Assembly: GCF_003259955.1 (NCBI RefSeq)
Contig: NZ_QLMK01000004.1
Span: 1 to 64,000, forward strand
Direction: 5' to 3'
DNA: 64,000 bases
Origin: Falsochrobactrum ovis
GTDB lineage: Bacteria; Pseudomonadota; Alphaproteobacteria; Rhizobiales; Rhizobiaceae
The first letter of the stretch is position 1. Every line of letters begins with the position of its first letter. The position numbers were made by a program, and so were the translations under genes. The notes beneath the pieces were generated by a model. That model had not been told where the DNA came from. It saw nothing but the letters and a program-made list of their open reading frames with translations, and made no database searches. Below, piece by piece: positions 36,619-46,878 of the stretch.

Positions 36619-37989
36619 TTAGCTGTCTGGTTTAGAAAAATCGAAACATTCTCGTCCAATTCGCCTTTCCACCGCAGCGGCCAAGCCAAAATCATAGCCC
36701 GTGAGCACATGATCATAGAGCGCAAAATGTCTTTTGATCTCTAGTTGATCGCGAATCTCTTTGTGCAAATGGGCTGGTTTCCCAAAAATTAAGTGCGCAA
36801 GCTTTCCCTCTTTGTAGAGAGCCGGCAGCACCAACAACGCCTCCCGATCTGCTTTGTTCAGTTCAATAGCGTGAGACTTCATATAATCTAGCAATTCCTG
36901 CCGCCCCGGCGCTCGGATTTCAAAATTTTCATTTCCTTTATAGAAAAAGCAATAACGTCCATCCCAGATTATCGGATATTTTAAGCTCAGATTTACAACT
37001 GGTAAATTTCGCCTTTCGCGGCAAAAGCGATGAGGCTCGCCATTTTCGCCACGTTCGATCAATGCCCCTAGGACCGTCAGCCGAGTACGGCTTTCTTGTC
37101 CTGTGAGCATATTTTCGATCCGCATGCGTTCGGCATCACCAGGCAAAAATCTACGCCCTCCCGCAAGGGAAGTAAGCAATCCCGCAAATAATCGTCGTGG
37201 ATTTTCAGGCAATTGAGCATAAATCTGCGCATCCACCAAAAAAGCTCCAGCAGAATCGAGCTTCAAACATGCTGGATCTGCCAAAGCAGAAATCACAGCC
37301 GAATTATCCTTCTTGCGGGCTGCCTTTGCCAAAGCCACTTTAGCCAAAATGAGATCGGGATCGACATCTTTCGCCTGCTGTAAACGGATTCGCGGGCGTT
37401 CATATTCCGCATTATGATTGCTGGGATCATCAACCCAACCAATACCCCGCGCTTGCAGTTCTGCTCGAAGTGACTGTCGGGAAATTTCGAGCAGCGGCCG
37501 GATTAATTCAACGGAATTTTCCAAACGCGAACGTCTTGCCATCGCCGCAAGCCCTCTGGCCTGCGAATGAGTGCTGCGCGATTGGCGCATAAGAAAAGTT
37601 TCGATTTGATCGTCCCGTGTATGACCGGTCAGGATCATATCGGCCCCAGCCTCTTTTGCTGCCTGCACCAAAAGCCGATACCGCGCACTGCGCGCAGCAG
37701 CCGAAATACCGCTGGCGGGTTTAGCCTCATCCCATGCCAAAATTCGATGCTCAATCTGCTGGGCTTTGCACAGCGCCGCAACTAACTCAGCCTCATCGCG
37801 CGATTCTTTGCGCAGCTGGTGGTCCACCGTAACCGCCATCAATTGCGGAGGATTGTTGAGCTGTGCAAGATAATCCTTGAGCAGAAACAATAGGCCGAGA
37901 GAATCACTGCCACCCGATACAGCCGCAATAATTCCTCGACAGCGCTTAATTTCATACGCTGCAAAAATATGATTTGGGCAGAGCCCCAC
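36619..37989 (-). CDS. tilS: tRNA(Ile)-lysidine synthetase
   Basis: Modifies C34 of the AUA-decoding tRNA(Ile) to lysidine (456 aa). The N-terminal PP-loop is GIIAAVSGGSDSLGLLFLL, with MILTGHTRDDQIETFLMR downstream and a C-terminal TilS substrate-binding domain after about residue 320. It starts with GTG, eight bases after GGAGA; no better ATG exists before the PP-loop. It follows cpoB by 12 bp and precedes ftsH, continuing the tol-pal gene order of brucellae. Confidence 0.93.
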   Translation of the reverse strand: MGLCPNHIFAAYEIKRCRGIIAAVSGGSDSLGLLFLLKDYLAQLNNPPQLMAVTVDHQLRKESRDEAELVAALCKAQQIEHRILAWDEAKPASGISAAARSARYRLLVQAAKEAGADMILTGHTRDDQIETFLMRQSRSTHSQARGLAAMARRSRLENSVELIRPLLEISRQSLRAELQARGIGWVDDPSNHNAEYERPRIRLQQAKDVDPDLILAKVALAKAARKKDNSAVISALADPACLKLDSAGAFLVDAQIYAQLPENPRRLFAGLLTSLAGGRRFLPGDAERMRIENMLTGQESRTRLTVLGALIERGENGEPHRFCRERRNLPVVNLSLKYPIIWDGRYCFFYKGNENFEIRAPGRQELLDYMKSHAIELNKADREALLVLPALYKEGKLAHLIFGKPAHLHKEIRDQLEIKRHFALYDHVLTGYDFGLAAAVERRIGRECFDFSKPDS

Positions 37990-38001
37990 TCTAATTCTCC
38001 G

Positions 38002-39042
38002 TCATCCGCATTTGTTACGGTTACGTTCTTCGGCAACCCGTTTTAGAACTGCTTTCGCTGCTTGAGGATAACGTTCCGCTATTTGCTTGAAGGTCGCGCA
38101 AGCCACATCACGATTGTTCAATTTTTCCAGCGTTATGCCAAGTTTGAGCATGTTTTCTGGCGCCCGTTTTGAATCGGGATAATCGCGCTGCGTATCCAGA
38201 AAAACGTTTGCGGCATCTTGGTAGCGCCCCTGGCCGAATAATGATTCTCCCAGCCAGTAACGCGCTTCAGCCGTCGACGGATCGGCCGGATAGCGCTTGA
38301 TATGCTCGCGAAATCCTGTTTCAGCCGCTCCATAATCTCCAGACATCAAATATTGATACGCCGCATCATAGAGTGAGTTGGGGTTATCATCGCTAGGCAG
38401 CGCAGCGATTGTGCCACCCAATGTGCCCTGTTCAACAGGACCCGGTGCCGCGTTCAAGCTCTCACCGATTACATTGCCATTAGCATCAAAACGTATCGTC
38501 CCGAGTGTTTGCGGACCTTGACCACGGACCGGACCACTCTGCGATAAATCTGAACCAATAGCTACGGAATCGGTGCCTGCATCGGAAATGGAGGATGAAG
38601 AGGCATCTTGCGATGCCTCATCCTGTGTCGAGGGAGCAGCACTCGCAACGGAACGATTTTCAGTTCCGCCCGCATCCGAGCGCTTATCCTTCTCTAGTTC
38701 CTGAAAACGGAATTCATTGTCTTCCTGTGTTTTGCGCAGCTGATCCTGAAGCTGAAGAATTTGGAAATTCAATTCTTCAACTTTGCCGGAAAGCTGACGG
38801 ATTTCTTCCTGAAGCTGCCCGACACGTGGATCAACCGCTTGCGCGAGTTGTAGCGGCTGCTCCACAGCCTCTGTGCGCGTGCCCCCCCATCCCGATAGCG
38901 GTCCGTCAGCAAAAGCGGACTGAGCCGGTTTTGCAAATTCGGCGCTTCCGCTATCGCTTGAGCTTGCGGCTAGAGCCGGTACACTCATCAAAAGCGGCAG
39001 CATGGCAATTGCCAGTGTCACTCTCCTCATTGATTTCTTCAT
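38002..39042 (-). CDS. cpoB: Cell division coordinator CpoB (YbgF)
   Basis: Periplasmic Tol-Pal-associated protein of 346 aa. A signal peptide (RVTLAIAMLPLLMSVPALA) is followed by a trimeric coiled coil (VGQLQEEIRQLSGKVEELNF), a Ser/Asp/Gly-rich linker of about 110 residues and three C-terminal TPR units (LYDAAYQYLMSGDYGAAETG onward). CpoB links peptidoglycan synthesis with outer-membrane constriction. The chosen ATG has AGGG eight bases upstream. The gene is separated from pal by about 290 bp holding pal's terminator. Confidence 0.92.
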   Translation of the reverse strand: MKKSMRRVTLAIAMLPLLMSVPALAASSSDSGSAEFAKPAQSAFADGPLSGWGGTRTEAVEQPLQLAQAVDPRVGQLQEEIRQLSGKVEELNFQILQLQDQLRKTQEDNEFRFQELEKDKRSDAGGTENRSVASAAPSTQDEASQDASSSSISDAGTDSVAIGSDLSQSGPVRGQGPQTLGTIRFDANGNVIGESLNAAPGPVEQGTLGGTIAALPSDDNPNSLYDAAYQYLMSGDYGAAETGFREHIKRYPADPSTAEARYWLGESLFGQGRYQDAANVFLDTQRDYPDSKRAPENMLKLGITLEKLNNRDVACATFKQIAERYPQAAKAVLKRVAEERNRNKCG

Positions 39043-39241
39043 TCCTTTTGCCCTGATTGGTTGCACTTCGAAGTGACTAAACAGTGATTAGGTTAGACGT
39101 GCTGCATGGCTGAACACTCACCGAACATCCCGCCGACCTGTGAGCTTTAAGAATAAAACTTAGAAAAGCAAAGATACTACTTATGACGCAGCTGACTTCG
39201 GCCAAAATTTGGCTGAATCGAAAAATGCTGTTTTAGATACG

Positions 39242-39268
39242 AAAAAAGCGGCCAAAGGCCGCTTTTTT
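39242..39268 (-). terminator. Terminator of pal
   Basis: AAAAAAGCGGCC and GGCCGCTTTTTT form a 12-bp stem with a AAA loop, about 63 bp after the pal stop. Confidence 0.9.
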
Positions 39269-39331
39269 ACAACATAATTCCGTTCATCTCTCCGAGAAGA
39301 CAATCCGATCCCGAAGAGTTGGAAGCAGCTA

Positions 39332-39835
39332 TTAGCTACCTGCTCCGTTGAGAACTGTAACACCGCGACGGTTCTGTGACCAGCAGGAATCGCTATCACA
39401 AACCGCAACCGGGCGCTCATTACCGTAGGATACTGTCCGCATACGGCTCGTGGGCACGCCGCGAGCTGCCAGATAATCGCGAACAGCAGCCGCACGGCGC
39501 TGTCCTAGCGCGAGGTTATATTCGCGAGTACCGCGTTCGTCAGCATGACCTTCAATCATCACCGAATATTGCGGATAGCGCTGCAACCACTGAGCCTGCT
39601 TGGCCAGCGTCTGCTGTGCATCAGCACGGATCAGCGAAGAATCCAGATCAAACAGGATGCGGTCACCAACATTTACGGTAAAGTCTTGCGGAGAGCCGGG
39701 CGTAGCAGCGCCAGCAAGGCCAAGATCACCGGCGTTATTGGGAAGATTTTTCTTAGACGCACAACCAGCAAGGGCGAGCGACATGAAAACGGCAATAGCG
39801 ATAGGGCTGCGTGCGATTGACTGGAAACGGCGCAT
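39332..39835 (-). CDS. pal: Peptidoglycan-associated lipoprotein Pal
   Basis: Outer-membrane lipoprotein of 167 aa. The signal peptide ends with the lipobox LALAGC and the OmpA-like domain has the peptidoglycan-binding run VMIEGHADERGTREYNLALG and RAAAVRDYLAARGV. I chose the ATG at 39835, preceded by AAGGAG; the open frame continues upstream without support. Pal works with TolB and TolQRA in outer-membrane constriction at division. The 256-bp gap to tolB includes the tolB terminator, so pal has its own promoter. Confidence 0.95.
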   Translation of the reverse strand: MRRFQSIARSPIAIAVFMSLALAGCASKKNLPNNAGDLGLAGAATPGSPQDFTVNVGDRILFDLDSSLIRADAQQTLAKQAQWLQRYPQYSVMIEGHADERGTREYNLALGQRRAAAVRDYLAARGVPTSRMRTVSYGNERPVAVCDSDSCWSQNRRGVTVLNGAGS

Positions 39836-40041
39836 GGGCCGGAGCTCCTTAAGTTTAATGTTCCTGCGTAACTGACAAATAATCATATCGAAGTTAAAAC
39901 AGGCTCAAGAAGTATGGTTAACACTTCGTTGCGGGCCTATGCAACGGGCTTTCCCGAAGCAATGCTAATGCTAGCCCTGAGGGCAAAATACGGCAGAAAC
40001 ACGGCCTAACTACTACAATTATGGCGTTTTTTGTTAAAAAA

Positions 40042-40064
40042 GGCGCGAAAACAACTTTCGCGCC
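40042..40064 (-). terminator. Terminator of tolB
   Basis: GGCGCGAAA and TTTCGCGCC form a 9-bp stem; on the minus strand a TTTTTTAAC tail follows, 27 bp after the tolB stop. Confidence 0.85.
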
Positions 40065-40091
40065 CTCATTTAAGGTTGCCAGACCCACCTT

Positions 40092-41423
40092 CTATTCAAG
40101 CAAAGGCGACCAAGCGGGATCTGATGCAAAATTAGGCGTTTGGATTTGACGTTCGTTACGTCCGGTCAGATCAATCGTGAACAATTTAGGTCCGCCTGCT
40201 CCTGGAGCTTTGCGGAAGAACATCAACACACGACCATTGGGCGCCCAAGTTGGACCTTCATTATGGAAGCCAGACGTCAGCAAACGTTCGCCACTGCCAT
40301 CGGTTTTCATCACACCGATGGAGAACTGACCCTGTGACTGTTTGGTAAACGCGATCATATCACCGCGCGGCGACCAGACCGGCGTATTATAGCTGCCATC
40401 GCCAAATGATATGCGGCGAGGATTAGACCCGTCAGCACCCATAACATAAAGCTGCGGACGTCCACCACGATCCGACGAGAACACAATCTGAGAACCATCA
40501 GGCGAATAAGACGCGCTGGTATCGATTGCCTGACTGCTTGTCAGCCGCGTTGTCGTGCGGTTACGCAAGTCCATCGTGTAAATATTGGCGCTGCCGTCAT
40601 CCTGAAGCAGGCTCATGGCAACTTTCTGACCGTCCGGCGAGAAACGCGGAGCAATTGTCATGCCTGGGAAATTACCAACCAGCTCACGCTGTCCGGTTTC
40701 CAACTGAAGCAGGTAAACACGGGGCTGCCCTCCTGCAAAGGACATATATGTAACTTCCTGCCGGCTTGGTGAAAAGCGCGGTGTCAGCGACATATCGCGA
40801 CCATCAGACAGATAGCGCACATTTGCGCCATCCTGATCCATGATCGCCAGACGTTTCACGCGATTTTGCGCCGGGCCCGATTCATCAACAAAGACAATAC
40901 GTGTATCGAAATAGCCTTTTTCGCCCGTCAGACGCTCATAAATAGCATCGGCAATAATGTGCGCCACACGACGCCAATTATCTGGTGTGGTGAAAAATTG
41001 CTGTCCAATCAGCTGCTGATTGCCAAACGTATCCCACAAACGAAATTCAGCCTTGAGCCTGCCATCGGGCTGCTGGGTAATACGTCCAGTCACCAATGCC
41101 TGAGCATTAATGACCTTCCAATCCTCAAAGCGAGGTGACGCATCCGGATTGGAGATTTTCTCAATAAATGCACCCTTATCTATTGGAGCGAACAAGCCTG
41201 AACGCTCCAGATCCGCAGCAATTACTGAGGAAATATTTGCGCCGAGCTGGTCCGCAGAAAGGAAATCAGTAATCGCAATCGGAAGAGGTTCAATCACACC
41301 TTGATTGATATTGATTTCAACCACCGCCCGAGCGGGCGCAACCGCCACCAGGCTTGCGGCGATCAGATAGATAAAAGCCGAAATTAATGTCCGGATCTTC
41401 GTATTCATGATGCCGATTTTCAT
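40092..41423 (-). CDS. tolB: Tol-Pal system protein TolB
   Basis: Periplasmic protein of 443 aa. Signal peptide ([21 protein letters not shown]), N-terminal TolB domain with [20 protein letters not shown], then a six-blade beta-propeller with repeated [10 protein letters not shown]-, [10 protein letters not shown]- and [10 protein letters not shown]-type units. It binds Pal and TolA. The ATG at 41423 follows AGAGGT; another in-frame ATG lies five codons on. It is 62 bp downstream of tolA and ends at a terminator. Confidence 0.96.
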   Translation of the reverse strand: MKIGIMNTKIRTLISAFIYLIAASLVAVAPARAVVEININQGVIEPLPIAITDFLSADQLGANISSVIAADLERSGLFAPIDKGAFIEKISNPDASPRFEDWKVINAQALVTGRITQQPDGRLKAEFRLWDTFGNQQLIGQQFFTTPDNWRRVAHIIADAIYERLTGEKGYFDTRIVFVDESGPAQNRVKRLAIMDQDGANVRYLSDGRDMSLTPRFSPSRQEVTYMSFAGGQPRVYLLQLETGQRELVGNFPGMTIAPRFSPDGQKVAMSLLQDDGSANIYTMDLRNRTTTRLTSSQAIDTSASYSPDGSQIVFSSDRGGRPQLYVMGADGSNPRRISFGDGSYNTPVWSPRGDMIAFTKQSQGQFSIGVMKTDGSGERLLTSGFHNEGPTWAPNGRVLMFFRKAPGAGGPKLFTIDLTGRNERQIQTPNFASDPAWSPLLE

Positions 41424-41485
41424 TTCTCGGGACCTCTTTGTCCTTGGCCTTGAGGGCATTTGTTAAAACTGATCAGCATTTGCCG

Positions 41486-42517
41486 TCAGAACATATTACT
41501 TGGGTCGAAGTTCACAATAACTTCCGACCATGAATCATATTTATCTCGCGGCAGATTATAGGGCGCACAACGCAACACTGCGCGCTTGGCGCTTTCTGCC
41601 GCCGCTCTGCCAACGCCGGAATCGCCTCCACCTGACGTAACCTGTGGAGCGCCCTTAATTTCACCTGTTTCTGTCAGGTGCATCCGTACTGTCACGACAA
41701 GCCCAGGCGCGTCTGCAACACCTGCTGGCACGTTCCAGCATTTGGAAATGGCCCCGCGCAAAGCATCCATCTCGCTCTGGGTTAGCTTCGCGCCACCCGT
41801 ATTGCGTCGACCCCCAAGCGATGCCTGATCAGTAGAACGTCGCGCCCCGCCACCTGCTGCTTTTTCCTTATTAAGCAAAGCTGCAACCTCATCGGCAAGC
41901 GCATCATTCTTTGACTGTTTGGTCTGCGCAGAAGCTGTTTTCGCGGTTTGAGTCTGTGGTGGCTTCGGCTTTGTCTGCGGAGTTGGAACTTTCTCAGGAA
42001 GTTTTGGCAGATCAGGCTTAGCGGTTTCAGCCGGTTGTACTGCCGCTTCCTCAACTGGATCAGGCTTTGCTTCCTGTTTTGGCTCAGGCTTGGCCTGTAC
42101 TTCCGGTGCAGGAACGGGCTCGGGCTTAGGCGTTGGCGCCGGCTCTGGTTTCGGTTCTGGTTTTACCTCCGGCGTCTTCACCGGTTCGGGCTGAGCTTTC
42201 GGCTCTTCCGCAGTTTCGACAGGCTTGGGTTTATTGTCGGGCCGCGGCGGCGTCTTTGTGTCGACGGATTGATCACCAACATTTTCCGCATCAGGCACGT
42301 CATCAGGCTTTGTCGTCGGTTTAGGAGCTGCCTTTTCACTTATCGGAGCAGTTTTATCGCCCTGTTGAATCTGAGTGATAGATTCAATCGGCACGATATC
42401 GACGGGGAATGATTCCGTATCCTGCACATCAAAGGCCTTTGGTGCAGAAAACGAAAAAAGCCCCAATGCGATCACCGCAGTATGCAGTACGACGGAAGAT
42501 GTCAGGCCAGCCTTCAT
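41486..42517 (-). CDS. tolA: Tol-Pal system protein TolA
   Basis: Inner-membrane anchored bridging protein of 343 aa: one N-terminal helix (SSVVLHTAVIALGLFSFSAP), a long Pro/Lys/Glu-rich periplasmic section (about 80-200, repeated KPEPKPEPAPTPKPEP-type sequence), and a C-terminal TolA/TonB-like domain (KCWNVPAGVADAPGLVVTVR). The middle region uses polyproline-type repeats in place of the Ala/Lys helix of E. coli TolA. It lies 7 bp after tolR. Confidence 0.94.
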   Translation of the reverse strand: MKAGLTSSVVLHTAVIALGLFSFSAPKAFDVQDTESFPVDIVPIESITQIQQGDKTAPISEKAAPKPTTKPDDVPDAENVGDQSVDTKTPPRPDNKPKPVETAEEPKAQPEPVKTPEVKPEPKPEPAPTPKPEPVPAPEVQAKPEPKQEAKPDPVEEAAVQPAETAKPDLPKLPEKVPTPQTKPKPPQTQTAKTASAQTKQSKNDALADEVAALLNKEKAAGGGARRSTDQASLGGRRNTGGAKLTQSEMDALRGAISKCWNVPAGVADAPGLVVTVRMHLTETGEIKGAPQVTSGGGDSGVGRAAAESAKRAVLRCAPYNLPRDKYDSWSEVIVNFDPSNMF

Positions 42518-42524
42518 GATGGCG

Positions 42525-42974
42525 TCAGCTATCCTGCTCCTGGAGTGTCACAAGGCCGATATTCTTGAAACCGGCGGCGGAAATACGTGCCATGACTTTC
42601 ATCACAGTGCCATAATCGGCAGCCTTATCACCACGCACGAAAATACGCTCTTCATACCCTGTTTTGGCGATGGCCTCGAGCTTAGCAACCACTTCATCAA
42701 TCGGGATTTCGGTCTCCTGCAAATAGACTTGGCCTTCACTATTGACCGAAACAGTGATCGGCTGTGTATCAGCATTCATTGTTTTAGCTTGTGTATCGGG
42801 CAGATCAATCGGCACGCCCACGGTGAGAAGCGGTGCGGAAACCATAAAAATGATCAGCAGCACCAGCATCACATCCACGAAAGGCGTAACGTTGATTTCG
42901 CTCATCAACGCTTTCTTACGCCCGCGTCTGCGGCGTCCGCCTGACATTCCATGATTTCCAACTGACATACCCAT
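42525..42974 (-). CDS. tolR: Tol-Pal system protein TolR
   Basis: ExbD/TolR family stator subunit of 149 aa. A Gly/Arg-rich cytoplasmic start (GGRRRRGRKKALM) precedes the single helix INVTPFVDVMLVLLIIFMVS with the proton-binding Asp, and the periplasmic domain follows (VGVPIDLPDTQAK). It lies between tolQ and tolA, and differs clearly from the ExbD at 14 kb. The MGMSVG N-terminus matches brucella TolR, which supports the start at 42974. Confidence 0.95.
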   Translation of the reverse strand: MGMSVGNHGMSGGRRRRGRKKALMSEINVTPFVDVMLVLLIIFMVSAPLLTVGVPIDLPDTQAKTMNADTQPITVSVNSEGQVYLQETEIPIDEVVAKLEAIAKTGYEERIFVRGDKAADYGTVMKVMARISAAGFKNIGLVTLQEQDS

Positions 42975-43014
42975 TGCAACATCCCAAGAACTTAATTGGA
43001 GCGAGAGTGGCCGC

Positions 43015-43725
43015 TTAGCTGCGCGGCGTCAGCTTCTCATCAATCTGTCGCGATAATATGGCCGAAAACTCATCGGCAAAGCCTTCGAGCCGCGCTGAGA
43101 TTTTACTCGCATCACCGGATAGCTTGTTATAAGCAATAACCGCAGGAATCGCGGCCAGAAGACCAATTGCCGTTGCCAGCAACGCTTCTGCAATCCCCGG
43201 TGCCACAACCGCCAAGTTGGTGTTTTTTGATGCGGCAATGGCTTGGAAGGAAGTCATAATCCCAACGACCGTTCCAAAAAGACCGATAAAAGGCGCGGCA
43301 GAACCAATGGTCGCAAGAAAGCCCAAACGAGATTCAAGCTTGTCATTTTCGCGTGCCAATGCCACGTCCATTGCCTTATCAATACGCATCTGCAAGGCGA
43401 TTGGTGAACGCGCACCTTTTTCGAAGGATTTTTTCCATTCCCGCATCGCCGCCATGAAAATCGAGGCCATGCCTGTGGTGCGCCGCTCGCTCAAATTGCG
43501 ATAAAGTTCCTCTAGCGACTGACCGGACCAGAAATTATGTTCAAACCGGTCCAACGACCTCCGCGTGCGGTTATACCCAATCGTTTTATCTATTATGATA
43601 GCCCAGGTCCAGACCGACGCGACAAGCAGGCCAATCATGACCAGCTTGACCACCCAGCCCGCCTGCATAAACAGGCCCCAGAGGGTAACATCGGCGGCCG
43701 GGGCCGCTAACGCAACATTTTCCAT
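43015..43725 (-). CDS. tolQ: Tol-Pal system protein TolQ
   Basis: Proton-channel subunit of 236 aa with three membrane helices: WVVKLVMIGLLVASVWTWAI, then FLATIGSAAPFIGLFGTVVGIM and VAPGIAEALLATAIGLLAAIPAV. With TolR it energises TolA. First gene of tolQRAB; the start is preceded by GAGG. A GC-rich hairpin (43750-43771) lies in its leader. Confidence 0.96.
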   Translation of the reverse strand: MENVALAAPAADVTLWGLFMQAGWVVKLVMIGLLVASVWTWAIIIDKTIGYNRTRRSLDRFEHNFWSGQSLEELYRNLSERRTTGMASIFMAAMREWKKSFEKGARSPIALQMRIDKAMDVALARENDKLESRLGFLATIGSAAPFIGLFGTVVGIMTSFQAIAASKNTNLAVVAPGIAEALLATAIGLLAAIPAVIAYNKLSGDASKISARLEGFADEFSAILSRQIDEKLTPRS

Positions 43726-44089
43726 CAGTCCACCGTCCTCGAATCCAAACGCCCGGCCTCATGACCGGGCGGCATCGCAAGTTATTAGTACAGCGTTTGA
43801 AATAGACGCCGTAAATTGCGCAGCTTGATTACCAGGCTCTCGCACATTCACTAAAATATGTGCTCATCCTGAAGCCGTAACCACCATGGCCGGATTGTTC
43901 ATTAAATCTCCAAGGCTTGTTACGGTTAATTTTGGTGAAAGGAAGGCGCTGCGCTAGAAGCCCGCCTTTCAACCGATTCCGTCAGCCTTATTTCTGGATT
44001 ATTATGGTTAAAGATGCGTTAGCATTTGCAAAAATGGACGCATTTTTCTCGATTATAGAAACAAATGAAGCGCGAAATTCGCAAAAATT
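43726..44089. other. Intergenic region between ybgC and tolQ
   Basis: Holds a 7-bp GC-rich hairpin CGCCCGG/CCGGGCG (43750-43756 with 43765-43771) in the tolQ leader, followed by only TTT, so an attenuator is possible but weak. The remainder has presumed tolQ promoter sequence and no gene. Confidence 0.5.
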
Positions 44090-44530
44090 CTATGTATTCT
44101 TCAAAAATGCATCTCGCCATGCATCGGGCACCCGACGAGGCTGCCCATCCTTGGTAATCATCACCGCTTCAACTTTGGCTTCACAAAGCAAACGTTGCTC
44201 ACAGCGGATTTTTTGCGCCATTATCACCCTAGCGCCGCGAATTTCACTAACCTGCGTTTCAATTTCGATTAAATCGTCCATCTTAGCGGGTGAGCGATAA
44301 TCGATCTCCATCCGCCGCACCACCCATACAACCTCATCTCCGAGGGATCCTGCGGCAAGATCAATATGGTGCACCCCTTGAAGGCGCAGAAAATCCGTAC
44401 GCCCGCGCTCAAAGAATTCTAAATACCGGCCATGATAAACGAAGCCGGAAAAATCCGTGTCAGCATAATAAATACGCGCATATAGATAATGCGCATTATC
44501 TCTAAGCGCGCCCGAAACCGCTTCAATCAT
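44090..44530 (-). CDS. ybgC: Tol-Pal-associated acyl-CoA thioesterase YbgC
   Basis: Hotdog-fold thioesterase of 146 aa. The active-site region IYYADTDFSGFVYHGRYLEF contains the catalytic Asp, and RTDFLRLQG and VVRRMEIDYRSPAKMDD follow as in the family. It hydrolyses short acyl-CoA or acyl carrier substrates and is nearly always beside tolQ. It starts 18 bp after the ruvB stop, so it could be co-transcribed with ruvCAB. Confidence 0.93.
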   Translation of the reverse strand: MIEAVSGALRDNAHYLYARIYYADTDFSGFVYHGRYLEFFERGRTDFLRLQGVHHIDLAAGSLGDEVVWVVRRMEIDYRSPAKMDDLIEIETQVSEIRGARVIMAQKIRCEQRLLCEAKVEAVMITKDGQPRRVPDAWRDAFLKNT

Positions 44531-44548
44531 AATCGTCTCATTCGCTTG

Positions 44549-45589
44549 TTATTCATTTTCGAGGAAAAGGCCAATCTGCGTTTGCGCAAGATCAGTCGGT
44601 GCGGGCAATCCCATATGTTGCCAGGCGATTGCCGTCAAAACCCGTCCTCGTGGTGTCCTTTGTAAGAAACCCTGCTGGATCAGATAAGGTTCAATAATAT
44701 CTTCAATCGCATCGCGTGGCTCCGAAAGCCCTGCCGCAATTGTCTCAATGCCGACCGGACCACCACCAAAATTTCTGGCGATCATATCAAGATAGCGCCG
44801 GTCGAGCTGATCAAAGCCCCGACTATCCACTTCCAGCCGCGATAAAGCTTCATCGGCGATCTTACGATCAATGACATCAGCACCGGCAACCAGCGCAAAA
44901 TCCCGCACCCGTCGCAATAATCTGCCGGCAATACGCGGCGTACCGCGGGATCGTCGCGCCACTTCCTGCGCGCCATCCTGCGAAATTCCCATTTGCATGA
45001 TGCGCGCGCCCCGCCGAACGATATATTCAAGCTCTTCAACCGTATAAAAGTTGAGGCGTACCGGAATGCCGAAACGGTCACGCAATGGTGTTGTCAACAA
45101 CCCTAAACGCGTTGTCGCTGCGACAAGGGTAAATCGAGCCAGATCAATCTTCACCGAACGCGCTGCCGGACCTTCGCCGATGATGAGATCAAGCTGAAAA
45201 TCCTCCATTGCCGGATAAAGGATTTCCTCGACTGCTGGGCTTAAACGATGAATTTCATCGATAAATAGCACATCACGATCTTCAAGATTGGTCAGAAGCG
45301 CTGCAAGATCACCGGCTTTTGCTATTACTGGCCCAGAAGTAGAGCGAAAATTCACCCCCAACTCTTTCGCCATAATTTGCGCCATAGTGGTTTTTCCAAG
45401 CCCGGGCGGCCCAACGAAAAGCACATGATCCAGCGCCTCGCCCCGTGTCTTGGCGGCTTCGATAAATACTTTCAGATTAGCACGCGCCGCCGCCTGCCCC
45501 ACAAAATCGTCAAGCGTTTGCGGCCGCAAGGTCGAATCAGCGTCATCTCCGCGCTTATCAGCTTCTAAAAGAGGATTGCGATCATTCAT
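44549..45589 (-). CDS. ruvB: Holliday junction helicase RuvB
   Basis: Hexameric AAA+ motor for branch migration (346 aa). Walker [13 protein letters not shown], Walker [11 protein letters not shown], sensor [11 protein letters not shown], the [17 protein letters not shown] segment and the C-terminal winged helix ([17 protein letters not shown]) are all intact. The ATG at 45589 follows GAGG and gives [11 protein letters not shown] as in brucellae. It is third in ruvC-ruvA-ruvB with short gaps. Confidence 0.97.
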   Translation of the reverse strand: MNDRNPLLEADKRGDDADSTLRPQTLDDFVGQAAARANLKVFIEAAKTRGEALDHVLFVGPPGLGKTTMAQIMAKELGVNFRSTSGPVIAKAGDLAALLTNLEDRDVLFIDEIHRLSPAVEEILYPAMEDFQLDLIIGEGPAARSVKIDLARFTLVAATTRLGLLTTPLRDRFGIPVRLNFYTVEELEYIVRRGARIMQMGISQDGAQEVARRSRGTPRIAGRLLRRVRDFALVAGADVIDRKIADEALSRLEVDSRGFDQLDRRYLDMIARNFGGGPVGIETIAAGLSEPRDAIEDIIEPYLIQQGFLQRTPRGRVLTAIAWQHMGLPAPTDLAQTQIGLFLENE

Positions 45590-45629
45590 GGCATTTTCCT
45601 CGCACGGACCCGACATTCACGCAAGCAGG

Positions 45630-46247
45630 TCAACGCGACAATTCTTTCAACCCAAGCCGGATGAGCTTAGCAGAATCCGCTCCCTCGCCAGCATCCTTCA
45701 ACGCGGCAGCAACAGCATTGGCTGCTTGATCTCGCGAATAGCCAAGATTAGCCAAAGCTGAAACCGCATCCGCCACCGGAGCAGAAGCGGCCCCTTCACC
45801 GAGTTCCTGTTTAAGGCCAATTGTCCCGCTAGCATCACCAGCAAATGCCGGTGCTTTGTTTTTCAGTTCGGTGACAATCCGTTCTGCAACTTTCTTGCCT
45901 ACCCCCGGCGCACGCGAAACCATCGCTAGATCCCGAAGCGCAATCGCATTAGCCAACTCTGATGGCGATAAAGTCCCCAACACGGCAAGCGCAACTTTCG
46001 CTCCAACCCCTTGAACATTTTGAAGCAGACGGAACCACTCCCGTTCAAGCTTAGTCGCAAAACCATAAAGGCGAATGACGTCCTGACGCATATAGGTTTC
46101 TGTGAACAGCGTTGCAGCCTCTCCAACGCTCCCTATATTGTTCAATGTGCGTATAGAACAAATTACGACATAGCCCACGCCATGTATGTCGATAATGACG
46201 TGGTCATCAGCAATCTCATCAACCACGCCTTTAAGCTTACCGATCAT
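45630..46247 (-). CDS. ruvA: Holliday junction-binding protein RuvA
   Basis: Tetrameric junction-binding protein of 205 aa. The start [12 protein letters not shown] belongs to the OB-fold domain, followed by two helix-hairpin-helix units ([18 protein letters not shown] and [20 protein letters not shown]) and the C-terminal RuvB-binding domain ([17 protein letters not shown]). The ATG at 46247 has GGGAG four bases upstream; the frame upstream overlaps ruvC and is not used. It starts 8 bp after the ruvC stop. Confidence 0.96.
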   Translation of the reverse strand: MIGKLKGVVDEIADDHVIIDIHGVGYVVICSIRTLNNIGSVGEAATLFTETYMRQDVIRLYGFATKLEREWFRLLQNVQGVGAKVALAVLGTLSPSELANAIALRDLAMVSRAPGVGKKVAERIVTELKNKAPAFAGDASGTIGLKQELGEGAASAPVADAVSALANLGYSRDQAANAVAAALKDAGEGADSAKLIRLGLKELSR

Positions 46248-46255
46248 TTTGCTCC

Positions 46256-46777
46256 CTATCCTGCCAATAATGCCTGCAAACGGCGTGCGCTTACGATGCT
46301 TTGTCGGTGATGGGCATGACAAATGGCAATAGCCAGCGCATCGGCAGCATCGCTCGAATCGAACGAAGCCCGCGGCATCAGTACTTTTACCATCATATGA
46401 ATTTGTTGTTTCTCGCCGTGTCCAACCCCAATCACCGCCTTTTTGACCGCATTGGGTGCATATTCAGCAACCGGCAGACCAGCTTGAGCGGGGGCAAGCA
46501 AAGCAATTCCACGCGCCTGCCCCAATTTTAATGTCGCGGTCGCATCCTTATTGACGAAAGTATGTTCAACGGCTGCTTCATGCGGCACATATTCATGCAG
46601 CACACGAGCCAACCCTTCATGCAACTGGCAAAGCCGCGAGGCCAGATCCAATTTGGCATCGGAAGTGATCGTTCCGGACCCAATAAAATGCAACGAATTC
46701 CCTAGCGATTCGACAATGCCCCACCCCGTGCGGCGCAGCCCCGGATCAATACCAATTATGCGAATCGTTTCTTTCAT
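46256..46777 (-). CDS. ruvC: Crossover junction endodeoxyribonuclease RuvC
   Basis: Holliday junction resolvase of 173 aa with an RNase H fold. Catalytic acidic residues lie in [34 protein letters not shown] and the C-terminal [16 protein letters not shown]. It cleaves four-way junctions presented by RuvAB. First gene of ruvCAB. In many rhizobia yebC is directly upstream; here yebC is about 11 kb away. Confidence 0.96.
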   Translation of the reverse strand: MKETIRIIGIDPGLRRTGWGIVESLGNSLHFIGSGTITSDAKLDLASRLCQLHEGLARVLHEYVPHEAAVEHTFVNKDATATLKLGQARGIALLAPAQAGLPVAEYAPNAVKKAVIGVGHGEKQQIHMMVKVLMPRASFDSSDAADALAIAICHAHHRQSIVSARRLQALLAG

Positions 46778-46878
46778 ATGTGCACCCTATCCTAGACAGG
46801 ACAAGATGACACCATAAAAGTGAACAAAAGAGAAACATCATTGCATTTGCACAGGCACATCACCTGTGCAAACTATAT